64,000 nt of DNA from Streptomyces sp. NBC_01235 (GTDB lineage Bacteria > Actinomycetota > Actinomycetes > Streptomycetales > Streptomycetaceae). Position 1 is the stretch's first letter. Each line of letters opens with the position of its first letter. The notes under the pieces were generated by a model, which worked only from the letters and a program-made list of their open reading frames with translations, was not told the origin of the DNA and ran no database searches. Of the stretch, positions 25,296-34,266 are shown in pieces. Where the stretch lies: positions 4,464,001 to 4,528,000 of the forward strand of contig NZ_CP108513.1 of NCBI RefSeq assembly GCF_035989285.1, given 5' to 3'. The position numbers and the translations under genes were made by a program.

Positions 25296-26798
25296 ATGCA
25301 TCTGACTCGACCTCGACAGATCAGCGTCAGCCGCCGGAGCATGCTGAAGGCCGCGGGTGTGGCCGCCGGGGCAACCGCCATCGGTGTCACCGCAACCCCG
25401 TCGGCGACCGCGGCCGGCTACGCGCACCCCGGGCTTCTGCACACCGGCGCCGACCTGGCGCGCATGGCCGCCAAGGTGAAGGCCGGCGCCGCGCCCTACA
25501 CGGCCGGGTACGCCAAGCTCACCGCCAACCGGCATGCGCAGAGCGGCTGGACGGCCAACCCTCAGGCGACCGTGTACCGGGGATCGGGCTCGCCCCAGAA
25601 CTACACGACGCTCTACAACGACATCCACGCCGCCTACCAGAACGGCCTGCGCTTCCACGTCAGCGGGGAGAGCGCGTACGCCGACACGGCCGTCGCGATC
25701 CTCAACGCCTGGTCCGCGAAGCTCACTTCGCTGCAGGGCTCCGCCGACCGGTTCCTCGCGGCCGGGCTGTACGGCTACCAGTTCGCCAACGCCGCCGAAC
25801 TCGTCCGCGACCACGCCGGCTTCGAGCTCGAACGCTTCCAGAAGATGCTGACCACCGTCTTCTCCCCGCTCAGCGAGAGCTTCCTGACGAACCACAACAA
25901 CGCCGTGGTCACCAACTACTGGCCCAACTGGGACCTGGCGGCCATGGCCTGCGTCCTGGCCACCGGCATCTTCTGCGACGACAGCGCCAAGGTGGCGAGG
26001 GCCGTCGAGTACTTCAAGAGCGGCGCAGGGCTCGGCGCCGTCAAGAACGCGATCCCCGTCGTGCACGACGACGGCCTCGGCGAGTGGCTGGAGGCCGGCC
26101 GCGACCAGGGGCACGCGCTGCTCGGCGTCGGCCTCATGGGCACCTTCTGCGAGATGGCCTGGAACCAGGGCATCGACCTGTACGGCTACGACGACAGCCG
26201 CTTCCTCAAGGGCGCCCAGTACGTGGCCAAGTGGAGTCTCGGCGGCGACGTGGCCTACACCGCCAACACCCGCAAGAAGGGTGCGATCGGGGGCTGGTCG
26301 GGCAACGAGACCGCCTCCGACGCGGCCGGCGTCGATCCGACGATGACCCGGCCGATCTGGGCGATGATCGCCAACCACTACACCAAGCGCCGGGGACTGT
26401 CCGCCCCCTACCTCACCCGCGTCGCCGCCAAGGCCGCGCCCGAGGGCGGCGGCGGGGACTACGGCCCCAACAGCGGCGGCTACGACCAACTCGGCTTCGG
26501 CACCCTGGCGTTCACCCGGGACAGGTCGGCGACGACCGCCTCGGGCACCCCGGCGTCGGGCGGCGCCTCGGGCTCCCCGGCCTCGTCCGGGTCCGCCGCG
26601 GCAGCGGACCCCTCGACGGCGCCCTCCGCCTCGGCGACCCCGGCCAACGCGGCGTCCGCCGCCGGAGGACACGGCGACCTCGCCTCCACCGGCTCCACGG
26701 ACATCGTCGCCTGGACGGCCACCACCGGCCTCACCGCCCTGGCCGGCGGCCTGCTGCTGCTGCGCCGCCGGGGCCGGATGCGGGGCGGGGCGGAGTAG
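25296..26798 (+). CDS. Tat-exported alginate-lyase-like protein with cell-wall sorting tail
   Basis: 500 residues. A twin-arginine signal ([22 protein letters not shown]) is followed by an alginate-lyase-family (PL5-like) helical toroid, residues ~40-405, with [22 protein letters not shown] and the [22 protein letters not shown] segment carrying likely catalytic Asn/His/Arg. A Ser/Ala/Pro-rich spacer then leads to LASTGSTD, a sortase LAxTG-type motif, one membrane helix and an Arg-rich end, so the enzyme is probably anchored to the wall. It would depolymerise an acidic polysaccharide outside the cell. Substrate not predictable. Confidence 0.88.
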   Translation: MHLTRPRQISVSRRSMLKAAGVAAGATAIGVTATPSATAAGYAHPGLLHTGADLARMAAKVKAGAAPYTAGYAKLTANRHAQSGWTANPQATVYRGSGSPQNYTTLYNDIHAAYQNGLRFHVSGESAYADTAVAILNAWSAKLTSLQGSADRFLAAGLYGYQFANAAELVRDHAGFELERFQKMLTTVFSPLSESFLTNHNNAVVTNYWPNWDLAAMACVLATGIFCDDSAKVARAVEYFKSGAGLGAVKNAIPVVHDDGLGEWLEAGRDQGHALLGVGLMGTFCEMAWNQGIDLYGYDDSRFLKGAQYVAKWSLGGDVAYTANTRKKGAIGGWSGNETASDAAGVDPTMTRPIWAMIANHYTKRRGLSAPYLTRVAAKAAPEGGGGDYGPNSGGYDQLGFGTLAFTRDRSATTASGTPASGGASGSPASSGSAAAADPSTAPSASATPANAASAAGGHGDLASTGSTDIVAWTATTGLTALAGGLLLLRRRGRMRGGAE

Positions 26799-26840
26799 CA
26801 GACGCCCCCACGAGGCGGGGAGGCGAGGAACCCGGGAAGC

Positions 26841-27256
26841 CCCAGGCCCCCAGGCCCCCAGGCCCCCAGGCCGCCAGGCCGCCAGGCCGGTGGGCCGCCA
26901 GGCCGGTGGGCCGCCAGGCCGGTGGGCCGCCAGGCCGGTGGGCCACCAGGCCGGTGGGCCGCCAGGCCGGTGGGCCACCAGGCCCCCAGGCCGCCAGGCC
27001 GCCAGGCCGGTGGGCCGCCAGGCCGGTGGGCCGCCAGGCCGGTGGGCCGCCAGGCCGGTGGGCCGCCAGGCCGGTGGGCCGCCAGGCCGGTGGGCCGCCA
27101 GGCCGGTGGGCCGCCAGGCCGGTGGGCCGCCAGGCCGGTGGGCCGGTGGGCCGGTGGGCCGCCAGGCCGGTGGGCCGGTGGGCCGGTGGGCCGGTGGGCC
27201 GGTGGGCCGGTGGGCCGGTGGGCCGGTGGGCCGGTGGGCCGGTGGGCCGGTGGGCC
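26841..27256. repeat. 52-copy octamer tandem array
   Basis: 416 bp, exactly 52 units of 8 bp in register. Unit types are CCCAGGCC, GCCAGGCC, ACCAGGCC and GGTGGGCC; the left part is mostly CCCAGGCC/GCCAGGCC, the middle alternates GGTGGGCC with GCCAGGCC (16-bp period), and the right end is pure GGTGGGCC. Degenerate units continue to about 27300. It is stop-free in all frames. It abuts the truncated end of an MFS transporter gene. Confidence 0.9.
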
Positions 27257-27290
27257 GAAGGCCCCCAGGCCCGAAGGCCGCCCGCCAGGC

Positions 27291-27564
27291 CCCCGGGCAA
27301 CAGGGCACCGGCGCACGCGTCCGCCGCGTACAACGCGGCCGCGATGCCGGTGACCTGCCCGGATGTGATCGGCAGGCCGCTGCCCGGCTCCGACAGCCGG
27401 CCGGCGATGTTCCCGACGACCGTGACCTCCAGGCCGTCCAGGATCCACACGGTGCCCAATCCGATGACGATCGTCCAGTGCCGGCGCGACCACGGCAGGC
27501 GGTCGAGGCGGGCGGGGATGTTCGTGGTGACGGTACGGCCGGTAGCGGACTGCGCGGTGGTCGT
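27291..27564 (-). pseudogene. 5' stump of an MFS transporter gene
   Basis: The minus strand encodes [53 protein letters not shown] and ACAGALLPG: the N-terminus and first one or two helices of a major-facilitator sugar/metabolite transporter. Homology stops where the octamer array begins; the other ~10 helices are missing. The ribosome site GGAGGGAG is followed 3 nt later by ACG (27562-27564) instead of ATG, so initiation is also damaged. The frame remains open through the array as Pro/Gly/Ala/His repeats. Confidence 0.75.
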
Positions 27565-27616
27565 GGGCTCCCTCCACAGTGAGCGAACCCCGGGCGGGTT
27601 CCCGCCACCAGCGGTG

Positions 27617-28930
27617 TCACGCCCCCAGCCCCCGCGCCACCGAGTAGATCACCAACCCGGCCAACGATCCCACCACCGTGCCGTTGATCCGGATGAACTG
27701 CAGGTCACGGCCGATGTGGGCCTCGATCTTGCGGGTCGTGTGCTCCGCGTCCCAGCCCGCGACAGTGTCGGTGATCAGGGAGGTGATCTCGCGCCGGTAG
27801 GTCGTCACGACGTGCACCGCCGCGCCCTCGACCCAGCTGTCGACCTTGTCCTGGACCTTGCGCTCGGTGGCCATCCGGGCGCCCAGGGACAGCAGCGAGG
27901 CCCGCACGCGCAGGCGCAGCTCACTGCGCTCGTCGTCCGCCGCCGCGACGATCATGGAGCGGACGGCGGTCCAGGCGGACGCGATCAGGTCCTGGACCTC
28001 GCCCCGGCCCAGCACCTCGCCCTTGAGCCGTTCCACCCGCGCCCGGGTGTCCGTGTCGGACTGAAGGTCGGAGGCGAAGTCGGTGAGGAAGCGGTCCAGG
28101 GCGCCACGGGCCGGATGGGAGGGCATGTCCCGCATCTCCGCGCAGAAGCGGAGCAGCTCCTTGTAGACCCGCTCGCCGACCTTCTTGTCGACGAACCGCG
28201 GGGTCCAGCCCGGCGCGCCGCCCTGCACCGCGTCCATCACCGAGTCGGCGTGCAGCACCAGCCAGTCGTGCGCCCGGGTCACCACCAGGTCGACGGCCCG
28301 CCGGTGGCCGCCGTCCGCGACGACCTTCTCCAGCAGCTTCCCGATGCCCGGCGCGATCTCCTGCGCGTCCGCCCGACGCGTGATCGCCTCCCCCACCACC
28401 GCCTGGACGTCCGAGTCGCGCAGCACGGTCAGCGCGCCCCGCAGCGCCGTCGCCAGCTCCGCCGTCACCCGGTCGGCGTGCTCCGGCTCGGCGAGCCAGG
28501 CGCCCAGCCGGGTGCCAATGCCGACCGAACGCAGCCGCTGCCGTACGACGTCCTCGGAGAGGAAGTTCTCTCCGACGAACTCGCCCAGCGAGACGCCCAG
28601 CTGGTCCTTCTTGTTCGGGATGATCGCCGTGTGCGGGATCGGCAGACCCAGCGGGTGCCGGAAGAGGGCCGTGACCGCGAACCAGTCGGCGAGCGCACCC
28701 ACCATGCCCGCCTCCGCGGCCGCCGCCACATAGCCAGCCCAGGCGCCCGCGCCCTGGTGGGAGGCCCACTCGGCGAGGACGTACACCACGGCCACGAACA
28801 GCAGCAGTCCGGCCGCGGTGAGCTTCATCCGGCGCACCCCGCGCTGCCGCTCCTCGTCCGCGGGAGTGAAGGAGGTCATGGCGCGATAGGACGTGGTCCC
28901 GTCCGCTGCCGCCGCTTCGGTACGTTCCAT
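27617..28930 (-). CDS. DUF445-family membrane-associated protein
   Basis: 437 residues. The N-terminus has a membrane helix ([20 protein letters not shown]) and the DUF445 signature [38 protein letters not shown]; a long coiled helical part follows and a C-terminal hydrophobic anchor ([20 protein letters not shown]). The start ATG 28930 has GGGTGGAG upstream. The family is membrane-tethered and of unknown function, perhaps in envelope organisation. Confidence 0.88.
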   Translation of the reverse strand: MERTEAAAADGTTSYRAMTSFTPADEERQRGVRRMKLTAAGLLLFVAVVYVLAEWASHQGAGAWAGYVAAAAEAGMVGALADWFAVTALFRHPLGLPIPHTAIIPNKKDQLGVSLGEFVGENFLSEDVVRQRLRSVGIGTRLGAWLAEPEHADRVTAELATALRGALTVLRDSDVQAVVGEAITRRADAQEIAPGIGKLLEKVVADGGHRRAVDLVVTRAHDWLVLHADSVMDAVQGGAPGWTPRFVDKKVGERVYKELLRFCAEMRDMPSHPARGALDRFLTDFASDLQSDTDTRARVERLKGEVLGRGEVQDLIASAWTAVRSMIVAAADDERSELRLRVRASLLSLGARMATERKVQDKVDSWVEGAAVHVVTTYRREITSLITDTVAGWDAEHTTRKIEAHIGRDLQFIRINGTVVGSLAGLVIYSVARGLGA

Positions 28931-29090
28931 TTGCTCCACCCGTTCGGTGATCCCGCGCACATTGTCCCTTCCTGACCGACTCCTGGAACGGAACAGGAGT
29001 TCCCGGCGTCTGTAAGGCGGGAGGTCAAGGGTGAGCTCCTGCCCTGTTCCGGAGCCTTCGACTCCCCCGCCCTAGGAGACACGCGCCCGC

Positions 29091-30425
29091 ATGACCAGGC
29101 GTCACGGTTGTGTGCTGCTGTCCGCGATCACCGCCCTGATCGTGGCCCTGTCCGCCGCCATATACCTCGGAGCCGCCGCCGAGCACGGTCCCGGCCGGCG
29201 TACGGACGCCGCCCTCGCCGCACCCCCCGGCGCCCGCAACGCGGCCCCCGTCTCGACCGGCGTCTGGGTCGGCACCTGGTCCGCCGCCCCGGCCGGCGGG
29301 GAACCCGGCACCGAGACCGACGGCATGGCGGGCCGCACGGTCCGCAACGTCGTGCACACCAGCGTCGGCGGGACGAGTGCCCGCGTCACGCTGTCCAACC
29401 TCTACGGCACCGGCCCGCTCACCGTCACCCACGCCACCCTCGCCGTCGCCGCCGCCGACGACAGCGCCGCCGCGGACCCCGACACCCTGCGCCGGCTCAC
29501 CTTCGGCGGCGCCACGACCGTCGTCGTCCCGGCCGGCGGAAGGGCCGTCAGCGACGCCGTCACCGTCGCCGTCCCGTCCGACTCCGACGTCCTGGTCAGC
29601 ACCTACTCCCCCACCTCCGCCGGCCCGGTCACCTACCACCCGCGCGCCCGGCAGACCAGCTACGTCGCCGAGGGCGAGTCCACCGAGGACGTCACCGGCG
29701 CCGCGTTCACCGGGACGAGCGCGTACTGGCGCTACCTGACCGCGCTGGACGTGCTCAGCAACGAGGCCGACGGCACCGTCGTCGCACTCGGCGACTCCAT
29801 CACCGACGGCGTCACCTCCACCACGGGCGCCAACCGCCGCTGGCCCGACGTCCTCGCCGACCGGCTGCGGACCGCCGCCGCCTCCTCCGCCGGCGACACC
29901 GCGCCCCGCTACGGCGTCGTCAACGCGGGCATCAGCGGCAACCAGGTCCTCGTCGACGACCCCCGGCGCGGCGCCAGCGGGCTGAACCGCTTCGAACGGG
30001 ACGTCCTCGACCGTACGAACGTGAAGGTCGTCGTCATCGACCTCGGCATCAACGACATCCTGCGCAACAAGCGGGTCGCCGACCCGCAGGCGATCGTGGA
30101 CGGCCTGCGCACCCTCGCCGACCGCGCCCACGCCCACGGCATCAGGGTCGTCGGCACCACCCTCACCCCGTTCCGCGGCCACCGCGGCTACACCGACGCC
30201 CGCGAGGACGTCCGCCGACGCGTCAACGCGGCGATCCGGGCGGGCGGGGTGTACGACGCGGTCGTCGACCTCGACCAGGCGCTGCGCGACCCCTACGACC
30301 CGCGCAGCCTGCGCGCCGAGTACGACTCGGGCGACCACCTGCACCCCAGCGACCGGGGCTACCGCAAGATGGCGCAGAGCGTCGACCTGACGAAGCTGGA
30401 GGGCTCGGCGCCGGCGGAACTGTAG
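29091..30425 (+). CDS. Secreted SGNH/GDSL-family hydrolase
   Basis: 444 residues with an N-terminal hydrophobic signal/anchor (VLLSAITALIVALSAAIYLGAAA). The SGNH hydrolase core has block I ALGDSITDG (Ser236), block II Gly in NAGISGNQ, block III GINDI and block V with Asp415-x2-His418 (GDHLHPSDRGY). It should hydrolyse an ester, perhaps acyl groups on polysaccharide or lipid, outside the membrane. It converges with the DUF1707 gene 3 bp away. Confidence 0.9.
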   Translation: MTRRHGCVLLSAITALIVALSAAIYLGAAAEHGPGRRTDAALAAPPGARNAAPVSTGVWVGTWSAAPAGGEPGTETDGMAGRTVRNVVHTSVGGTSARVTLSNLYGTGPLTVTHATLAVAAADDSAAADPDTLRRLTFGGATTVVVPAGGRAVSDAVTVAVPSDSDVLVSTYSPTSAGPVTYHPRARQTSYVAEGESTEDVTGAAFTGTSAYWRYLTALDVLSNEADGTVVALGDSITDGVTSTTGANRRWPDVLADRLRTAAASSAGDTAPRYGVVNAGISGNQVLVDDPRRGASGLNRFERDVLDRTNVKVVVIDLGINDILRNKRVADPQAIVDGLRTLADRAHAHGIRVVGTTLTPFRGHRGYTDAREDVRRRVNAAIRAGGVYDAVVDLDQALRDPYDPRSLRAEYDSGDHLHPSDRGYRKMAQSVDLTKLEGSAPAEL

Positions 30426-30428
30426 GAG

Positions 30429-31322
30429 TCAGTGGTCGCCGTTGCGGCGCCTGTCCCGCTCCTCCCAGCGTTCCCGGTGCCGCTCGCGCCGCTCCTCGTG
30501 CCGCTCCCGGCGCTCCTCGTGGCGTTCGCGCATCAGGTCGCGGTGGCCCTCCAGCATCCTGAGGTGGGCGTCGTACGTGTCCGCGCGGTCCTCCTCCCGC
30601 AGCTCCCGCACGGAGGCGCCGCGGGCCGGCTTCCCCTGGCGGCGCTCTTCCTTCAGCCGGCGCCGCTCCTCCTTGGTCAGCTTGCGCTCGATACCGACCC
30701 CGCCCCAGAACGCGAACCCGGTGACGACCACCCGCGGCGCGCCCGGATCCCCCACCACGCCCGTCTCCCGCTGGTCGAAACCGCCCATCACGCCGATACC
30801 GCGGACGACGACCTCGACGCCCGGCGGCACGGTGATCTGCACCCCGCCCATGATCGCCACGCAGTTGATCTCGACCTCACCGGCGGCGAAGTCCGCCTCG
30901 CGCAGGTCGATCTCCCCGCCGCCCCAGAAGGCGACGCAGTTGAAGCGCCGGGGAACCGTCCAGCGGCCCTTGCGCTGGAAGCCCGACATCACGGCCACCG
31001 CCCAGGTCGACGAACCCTCGCCACCCACGATCCGTCCGGCCCAACTCCCGCCCGCCGACGGCTCCTTGCTCAGCGACACAACCGGCGGGGGCACGACTCC
31101 GGCAACCGGCAGGTCCCGGGTGATCGGCACCAACTCCCCGTACGTGCGCGCCTTGTACGTCAGCTCGAGCCGCTCCTCGAACTCAGCCATGTCGAGACGG
31201 CCCTCCGCGAGGGCGTCCCGCAGGACCTCGGCGACCCGCTCACGATCGGCGTCCGATGCGCGGAGGTCGGGGGGACCCGGGACAGCGTCGGGGGGACCCG
31301 GGACTGCGTCGTCGTCGGTCAT
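30429..31322 (-). CDS. DUF1707 protein with LiaF-like C-terminal region
   Basis: 297 residues. DUF1707 (RASDADRERVAEVLRDALAEGRLDMAEFEERLELTYKARTYGEL split as usual) is followed by a beta-strand domain reminiscent of LiaF/cell-wall-active-antibiotic response proteins (MSGFQRKGRW, FNCVAFWGGGEIDLREADF, AIMGGVQITVPPGVEVVVRG, GVMGGFD). The end is a long Arg/Glu helix (RHEERRERHEERRERH). No membrane segment. Possibly an envelope-stress effector (inference). Nine bp from the ABC gene upstream, probably co-transcribed. Confidence 0.85.
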   Translation of the reverse strand: MTDDDAVPGPPDAVPGPPDLRASDADRERVAEVLRDALAEGRLDMAEFEERLELTYKARTYGELVPITRDLPVAGVVPPPVVSLSKEPSAGGSWAGRIVGGEGSSTWAVAVMSGFQRKGRWTVPRRFNCVAFWGGGEIDLREADFAAGEVEINCVAIMGGVQITVPPGVEVVVRGIGVMGGFDQRETGVVGDPGAPRVVVTGFAFWGGVGIERKLTKEERRRLKEERRQGKPARGASVRELREEDRADTYDAHLRMLEGHRDLMRERHEERRERHEERRERHRERWEERDRRRNGDH

Positions 31323-31331
31323 GACAGCAGC

Positions 31332-32387
31332 CTACGAGGTCCCGGCCCCGGGCACTACGGTCTCCCGCTCGCCCTCCCGTTCCGCCTGCCGCTCCCCCTC
31401 CCTCTCCGCGTACATCTTCGCGATCACGGCCTCGATGTCCGGCTCGCGCACCGACAGGTCCACCAGCGGATACTCCGCCGCGATCCGCGCGACCAGCGGA
31501 GCCGCCGACTCCGACGCCGGGAACGCCAGCCACTGCCTCGGACCGTCCACCTTCACCACCCGCGCCGCCTCCCCCACCTCGACCGGCGGCAGCTCCCGCT
31601 CCAGGTCCACCACCAGCGTCCGCTCGCTCTCCCCCGCCTCGTGCAGCCCCGCCAGCGCACCGTCGTAGACCAGCCGGCCGTGGTCGATGACCATCACCCG
31701 CGAACACAGCTGCTCGATGTCCTGGAGATCGTGCGTGGTCAGCAGCACCGTCGTGCCACGCTCGGTGTTCAGCTCCCGCAGGAACTCCCGCACCCGCGAC
31801 TTGGAGACCACGTCCAGACCGATCGTCGGCTCGTCGAGGTAGAGCACCTCGGGATCGTGCAGCAGCGCCGCCGCGATGTCACCGCGCATCCGCTGACCGA
31901 GCGACAGCTGCCGCACGGGCACGTCCAACAGGGCCGACAGATCGAGGAGTTCGACCAGCCGGTCGAGGTTCTCGCGGTAACGGCCGTCCGGGATGCGGTA
32001 CATGCGGTGCATCAGCCGGTAGGAGTCGATGAGCGGCAGGTCCCACCACAGTGTCGTCCGCTGCCCGAACACCACCCCTATACGGTGCGCCAGACGCGTC
32101 CGCTCGCGCGACGGGTCGATCCCCGCGACCCGCAGCCGGCCGCCGCTCGGGGTCAGGATCCCCGTCAGCATCTTGATCGTCGTCGACTTCCCGGCACCGT
32201 TCGGCCCGATGTAACCGACCATCTCGCCGCGCGCCACGGTGAAGGAGATCGAGTCGACGGCCCGCACCTGGCGCACCTCACGCCTGAGGAACCCGGTCTT
32301 CCTGCGCACGTCGAAGACCTTCTCGACGCCGTCCAGCTCGATGAAGCGCTCGTCCGTCATACCCGCCATGCCCGTCATCGCCGTCAT
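31332..32387 (-). CDS. ABC transporter ATP-binding protein
   Basis: 351 residues with Walker A (GPNGAGKSTTIKML), signature LSLGQRMRGD, Walker B (VLYLDEPTIGLD) and the H-loop (TTHDL). The N-terminal Met cluster (MTAMTGMAGMTDERF) leaves the start open; MTDERF would remove ten residues. It powers the two ABC-2 permeases encoded just upstream (3-bp gap and 8-bp overlap). This three-gene arrangement with DUF990-type permeases is an exporter of unknown substrate. Confidence 0.93.
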   Translation of the reverse strand: MTAMTGMAGMTDERFIELDGVEKVFDVRRKTGFLRREVRQVRAVDSISFTVARGEMVGYIGPNGAGKSTTIKMLTGILTPSGGRLRVAGIDPSRERTRLAHRIGVVFGQRTTLWWDLPLIDSYRLMHRMYRIPDGRYRENLDRLVELLDLSALLDVPVRQLSLGQRMRGDIAAALLHDPEVLYLDEPTIGLDVVSKSRVREFLRELNTERGTTVLLTTHDLQDIEQLCSRVMVIDHGRLVYDGALAGLHEAGESERTLVVDLERELPPVEVGEAARVVKVDGPRQWLAFPASESAAPLVARIAAEYPLVDLSVREPDIEAVIAKMYAEREGERQAEREGERETVVPGAGTS

Positions 32388-32390
32388 GCC

Positions 32391-33212
32391 CTAACTCCCC
32401 GTGCTCCGATACGTCCGCAGCCCCGCCCGCCACGCCAGTCCCGCGAGCACGCAGCACGCCGCCGCCACCAGCGGCGGAGCGAACGCCGCCCACTGCGGCA
32501 GCCCCAGTGGATACGGCCGCCCCAACACATAGGCGGCGGGCACCCAGTTGACGAAAGCCAGCGGGAAGACGAACGTCACCCCGCGCACCAGTTCCTTGCC
32601 GAACACGGTCGGCGGATACTGCAGCATCGTCTGACCGCCGTACGTGAACGCGGCCTGCGCCTCGGACGCGTCCTGCGCCACGAACTGGAACGCGGCGCCG
32701 GCCACGAACACCGCGCCGAAGATCACCCCGCCGCTCACCAGCATCACCGGCACCAACAGCACCTTGACCGGCGTCCAGGCGACGTCCATCGCGACCAGCG
32801 CGTAGCCCAGCACCAGCGCCCCCTGGGTGATCCGGGCCACCCGGCGCAACGCGAACCGGTCCGCGGCGACCTGGGCCAGCACCGGCGCCGGCCGCACCAG
32901 CAGCGTGTCGAGCGTGCCGTCCCGCACCCGCCGGCCCAGCCGGTCCACGGAGCCGATCGCCAGGTCCGCGATGCCGAACGCGGTGGCCGAAAGGCCGTAG
33001 AGGAACGCGATCTCCGGCAGCGTGTAGCCGCCGAGCGCGTCCACCTGCGAGAACATCAGCAAGATCGCGACAAAGTCCAGCCCGGTCACCAGCAGACCTC
33101 CGAGCGCCGTCATCACGAACGACAGCCGGTAGGCCAGCGTGGAACGGATCCACATGCCGGAAATCAGCCGGTAGGCCCGCAGACCCTCCAGCACCCGGCT
33201 GCCCTCACCCAC
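32391..33212 (-). CDS. ABC-2 family permease (DUF990-like), second
   Basis: 273 residues with six or so membrane helices (LSFVMTALGGLLVTGLDFVAILLMF, GALVLGYALVAMDVAW, VLLVPVMLVSGGVIFGAVFVAG, GVTFVFPLAFVNWVPAAYVLG, LVAAACCVLAGLAWRAG) and the RDGTLDTLLVRP motif of the group. Overlaps the upstream permease gene by 8 bp and precedes the ATPase gene by 3 bp. Confidence 0.9.
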   Translation of the reverse strand: MGEGSRVLEGLRAYRLISGMWIRSTLAYRLSFVMTALGGLLVTGLDFVAILLMFSQVDALGGYTLPEIAFLYGLSATAFGIADLAIGSVDRLGRRVRDGTLDTLLVRPAPVLAQVAADRFALRRVARITQGALVLGYALVAMDVAWTPVKVLLVPVMLVSGGVIFGAVFVAGAAFQFVAQDASEAQAAFTYGGQTMLQYPPTVFGKELVRGVTFVFPLAFVNWVPAAYVLGRPYPLGLPQWAAFAPPLVAAACCVLAGLAWRAGLRTYRSTGS

Positions 33213-34023
33213 CCTGGACCACCACCCGCCGGGTCGCCGCCCCCTGCACCAGCCGCCCCAGCGCCAGCAGCACCACCGCCCACGCCGCCTGGAACGCGAA
33301 GACCGGCAGCGGATCGGCCTCCCCCATCAGCAGGTCCGCGGGCATCTGCAGCAACGCCGCCCACGGCAGCGCCCGTACGACATCGCCGAGCGCCCCCGGG
33401 AACGCGTTCAGCGGCAGCGCCATCCCGCCGCAGAACATGCCCGTGACCATCAGCATCTGCAGCGCGCCCGTGCCGTCCAGCAGCCAGAACCCGCTCAGCG
33501 CCACCAGGAACCGGATCGCGAAACTGACCACCATCGCCAGCACGATCGCCACCAGCAGCCCCAGCCAGATCAGCGGATCGTCCGGCAGCGCCGTTGGGAA
33601 CAGCAGCGTCCCCACGGCGAACGGGATCACCCCCCGCCCGATCAACTGGAACAGCGCCCGCCCCAAGTCATTGGCCAGCCACCACACTTGAAGGTCCGCC
33701 GGACGGTACAGGTCGATGGCGACCTCACCCGTGCGAATGCGTTCCATGAGGTCGGTCTCGAAACCACCGCCCTGGATCGCCAGCGTCGCGTACAGCGCCT
33801 GACCCAACCACACATAAGTGACCGCCTGCGCCTGGTCGTAGCCCCCGAGGTGCGGCCGCTCGCCCCACAACGCCAGGTATGTGTAGACGAGGATCAGGCC
33901 GAAAACGGTGTTGGTGAACACCCCTGCGGCCGTGGCCACCCGGTAGGTCGCGTACCTTCTGAAACCCCCCGCTGCGACGGCCGCGTACAAACGTGCCGAT
34001 CCCAATGCAACCGTCCTCCTCAC
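33205..34023 (-). CDS. ABC-2 family permease (DUF990-like), first
   Basis: 272 residues; membrane helices include GVFTNTVFGLILVYTYLALW, GRGVIPFAVGTLLF, WLGLLVAIVLAMVVSFAIRF and AFQAAWAVVLLALGRLVQG. The IRTGEVAIDLYRPADLQ segment corresponds to RDGTLDTLLVRP in its partner. First gene of the exporter operon; the 243-bp gap to the divergent PBP gene holds its promoter. Confidence 0.9.
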   Translation of the reverse strand: MRRTVALGSARLYAAVAAGGFRRYATYRVATAAGVFTNTVFGLILVYTYLALWGERPHLGGYDQAQAVTYVWLGQALYATLAIQGGGFETDLMERIRTGEVAIDLYRPADLQVWWLANDLGRALFQLIGRGVIPFAVGTLLFPTALPDDPLIWLGLLVAIVLAMVVSFAIRFLVALSGFWLLDGTGALQMLMVTGMFCGGMALPLNAFPGALGDVVRALPWAALLQMPADLLMGEADPLPVFAFQAAWAVVLLALGRLVQGAATRRVVVQGG

Positions 34024-34266
34024 CCGCTTGTCACCCTTGGTGCCCCCTTCGACACCGAAGCGCAGGAGCCTAGTGTTCCGGCCCGGTCGCGTGCCACGCG
34101 TTTTCCGGGCACGACGTGTGACGGAACGCGCGCCGATTGCCGGGAACGGAACGGTCGGTGCGAGAGTCTTCAGCAGGGGGCGCTCAACGCGTACGAGGCG
34201 TAAGAGACGTAAGAGGCGTTAAAGGCGTACGGGAACGTACGACGCGAAACAGGAGTCCTGCAACAC

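Noticed and set aside
23387..25390. Single 667-codon minus-strand frame joining the GlxA-like regulator to upstream sequence
   Set aside because: The upstream half is the stop-free 22-bp array and antisense of the membrane-protein gene; the regulator domain itself starts at ATG 24349.
26841..27256. CRISPR or replication origin iterons
   Set aside because: Eight-bp contiguous units, no AT-rich region, no rep or cas gene.
25170..27620. Very long minus-strand frames across the octamer array and alginate-lyase gene
   Set aside because: They stay open only because the repeat and GC-rich third positions lack stops; the plus-strand gene has a signal peptide and domain.
25292..28975. Plus-strand frame of over 1200 codons
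   Set aside because: Arg/Pro/Gly-rich shadow of two real genes plus the octamer array; no start site or domain.
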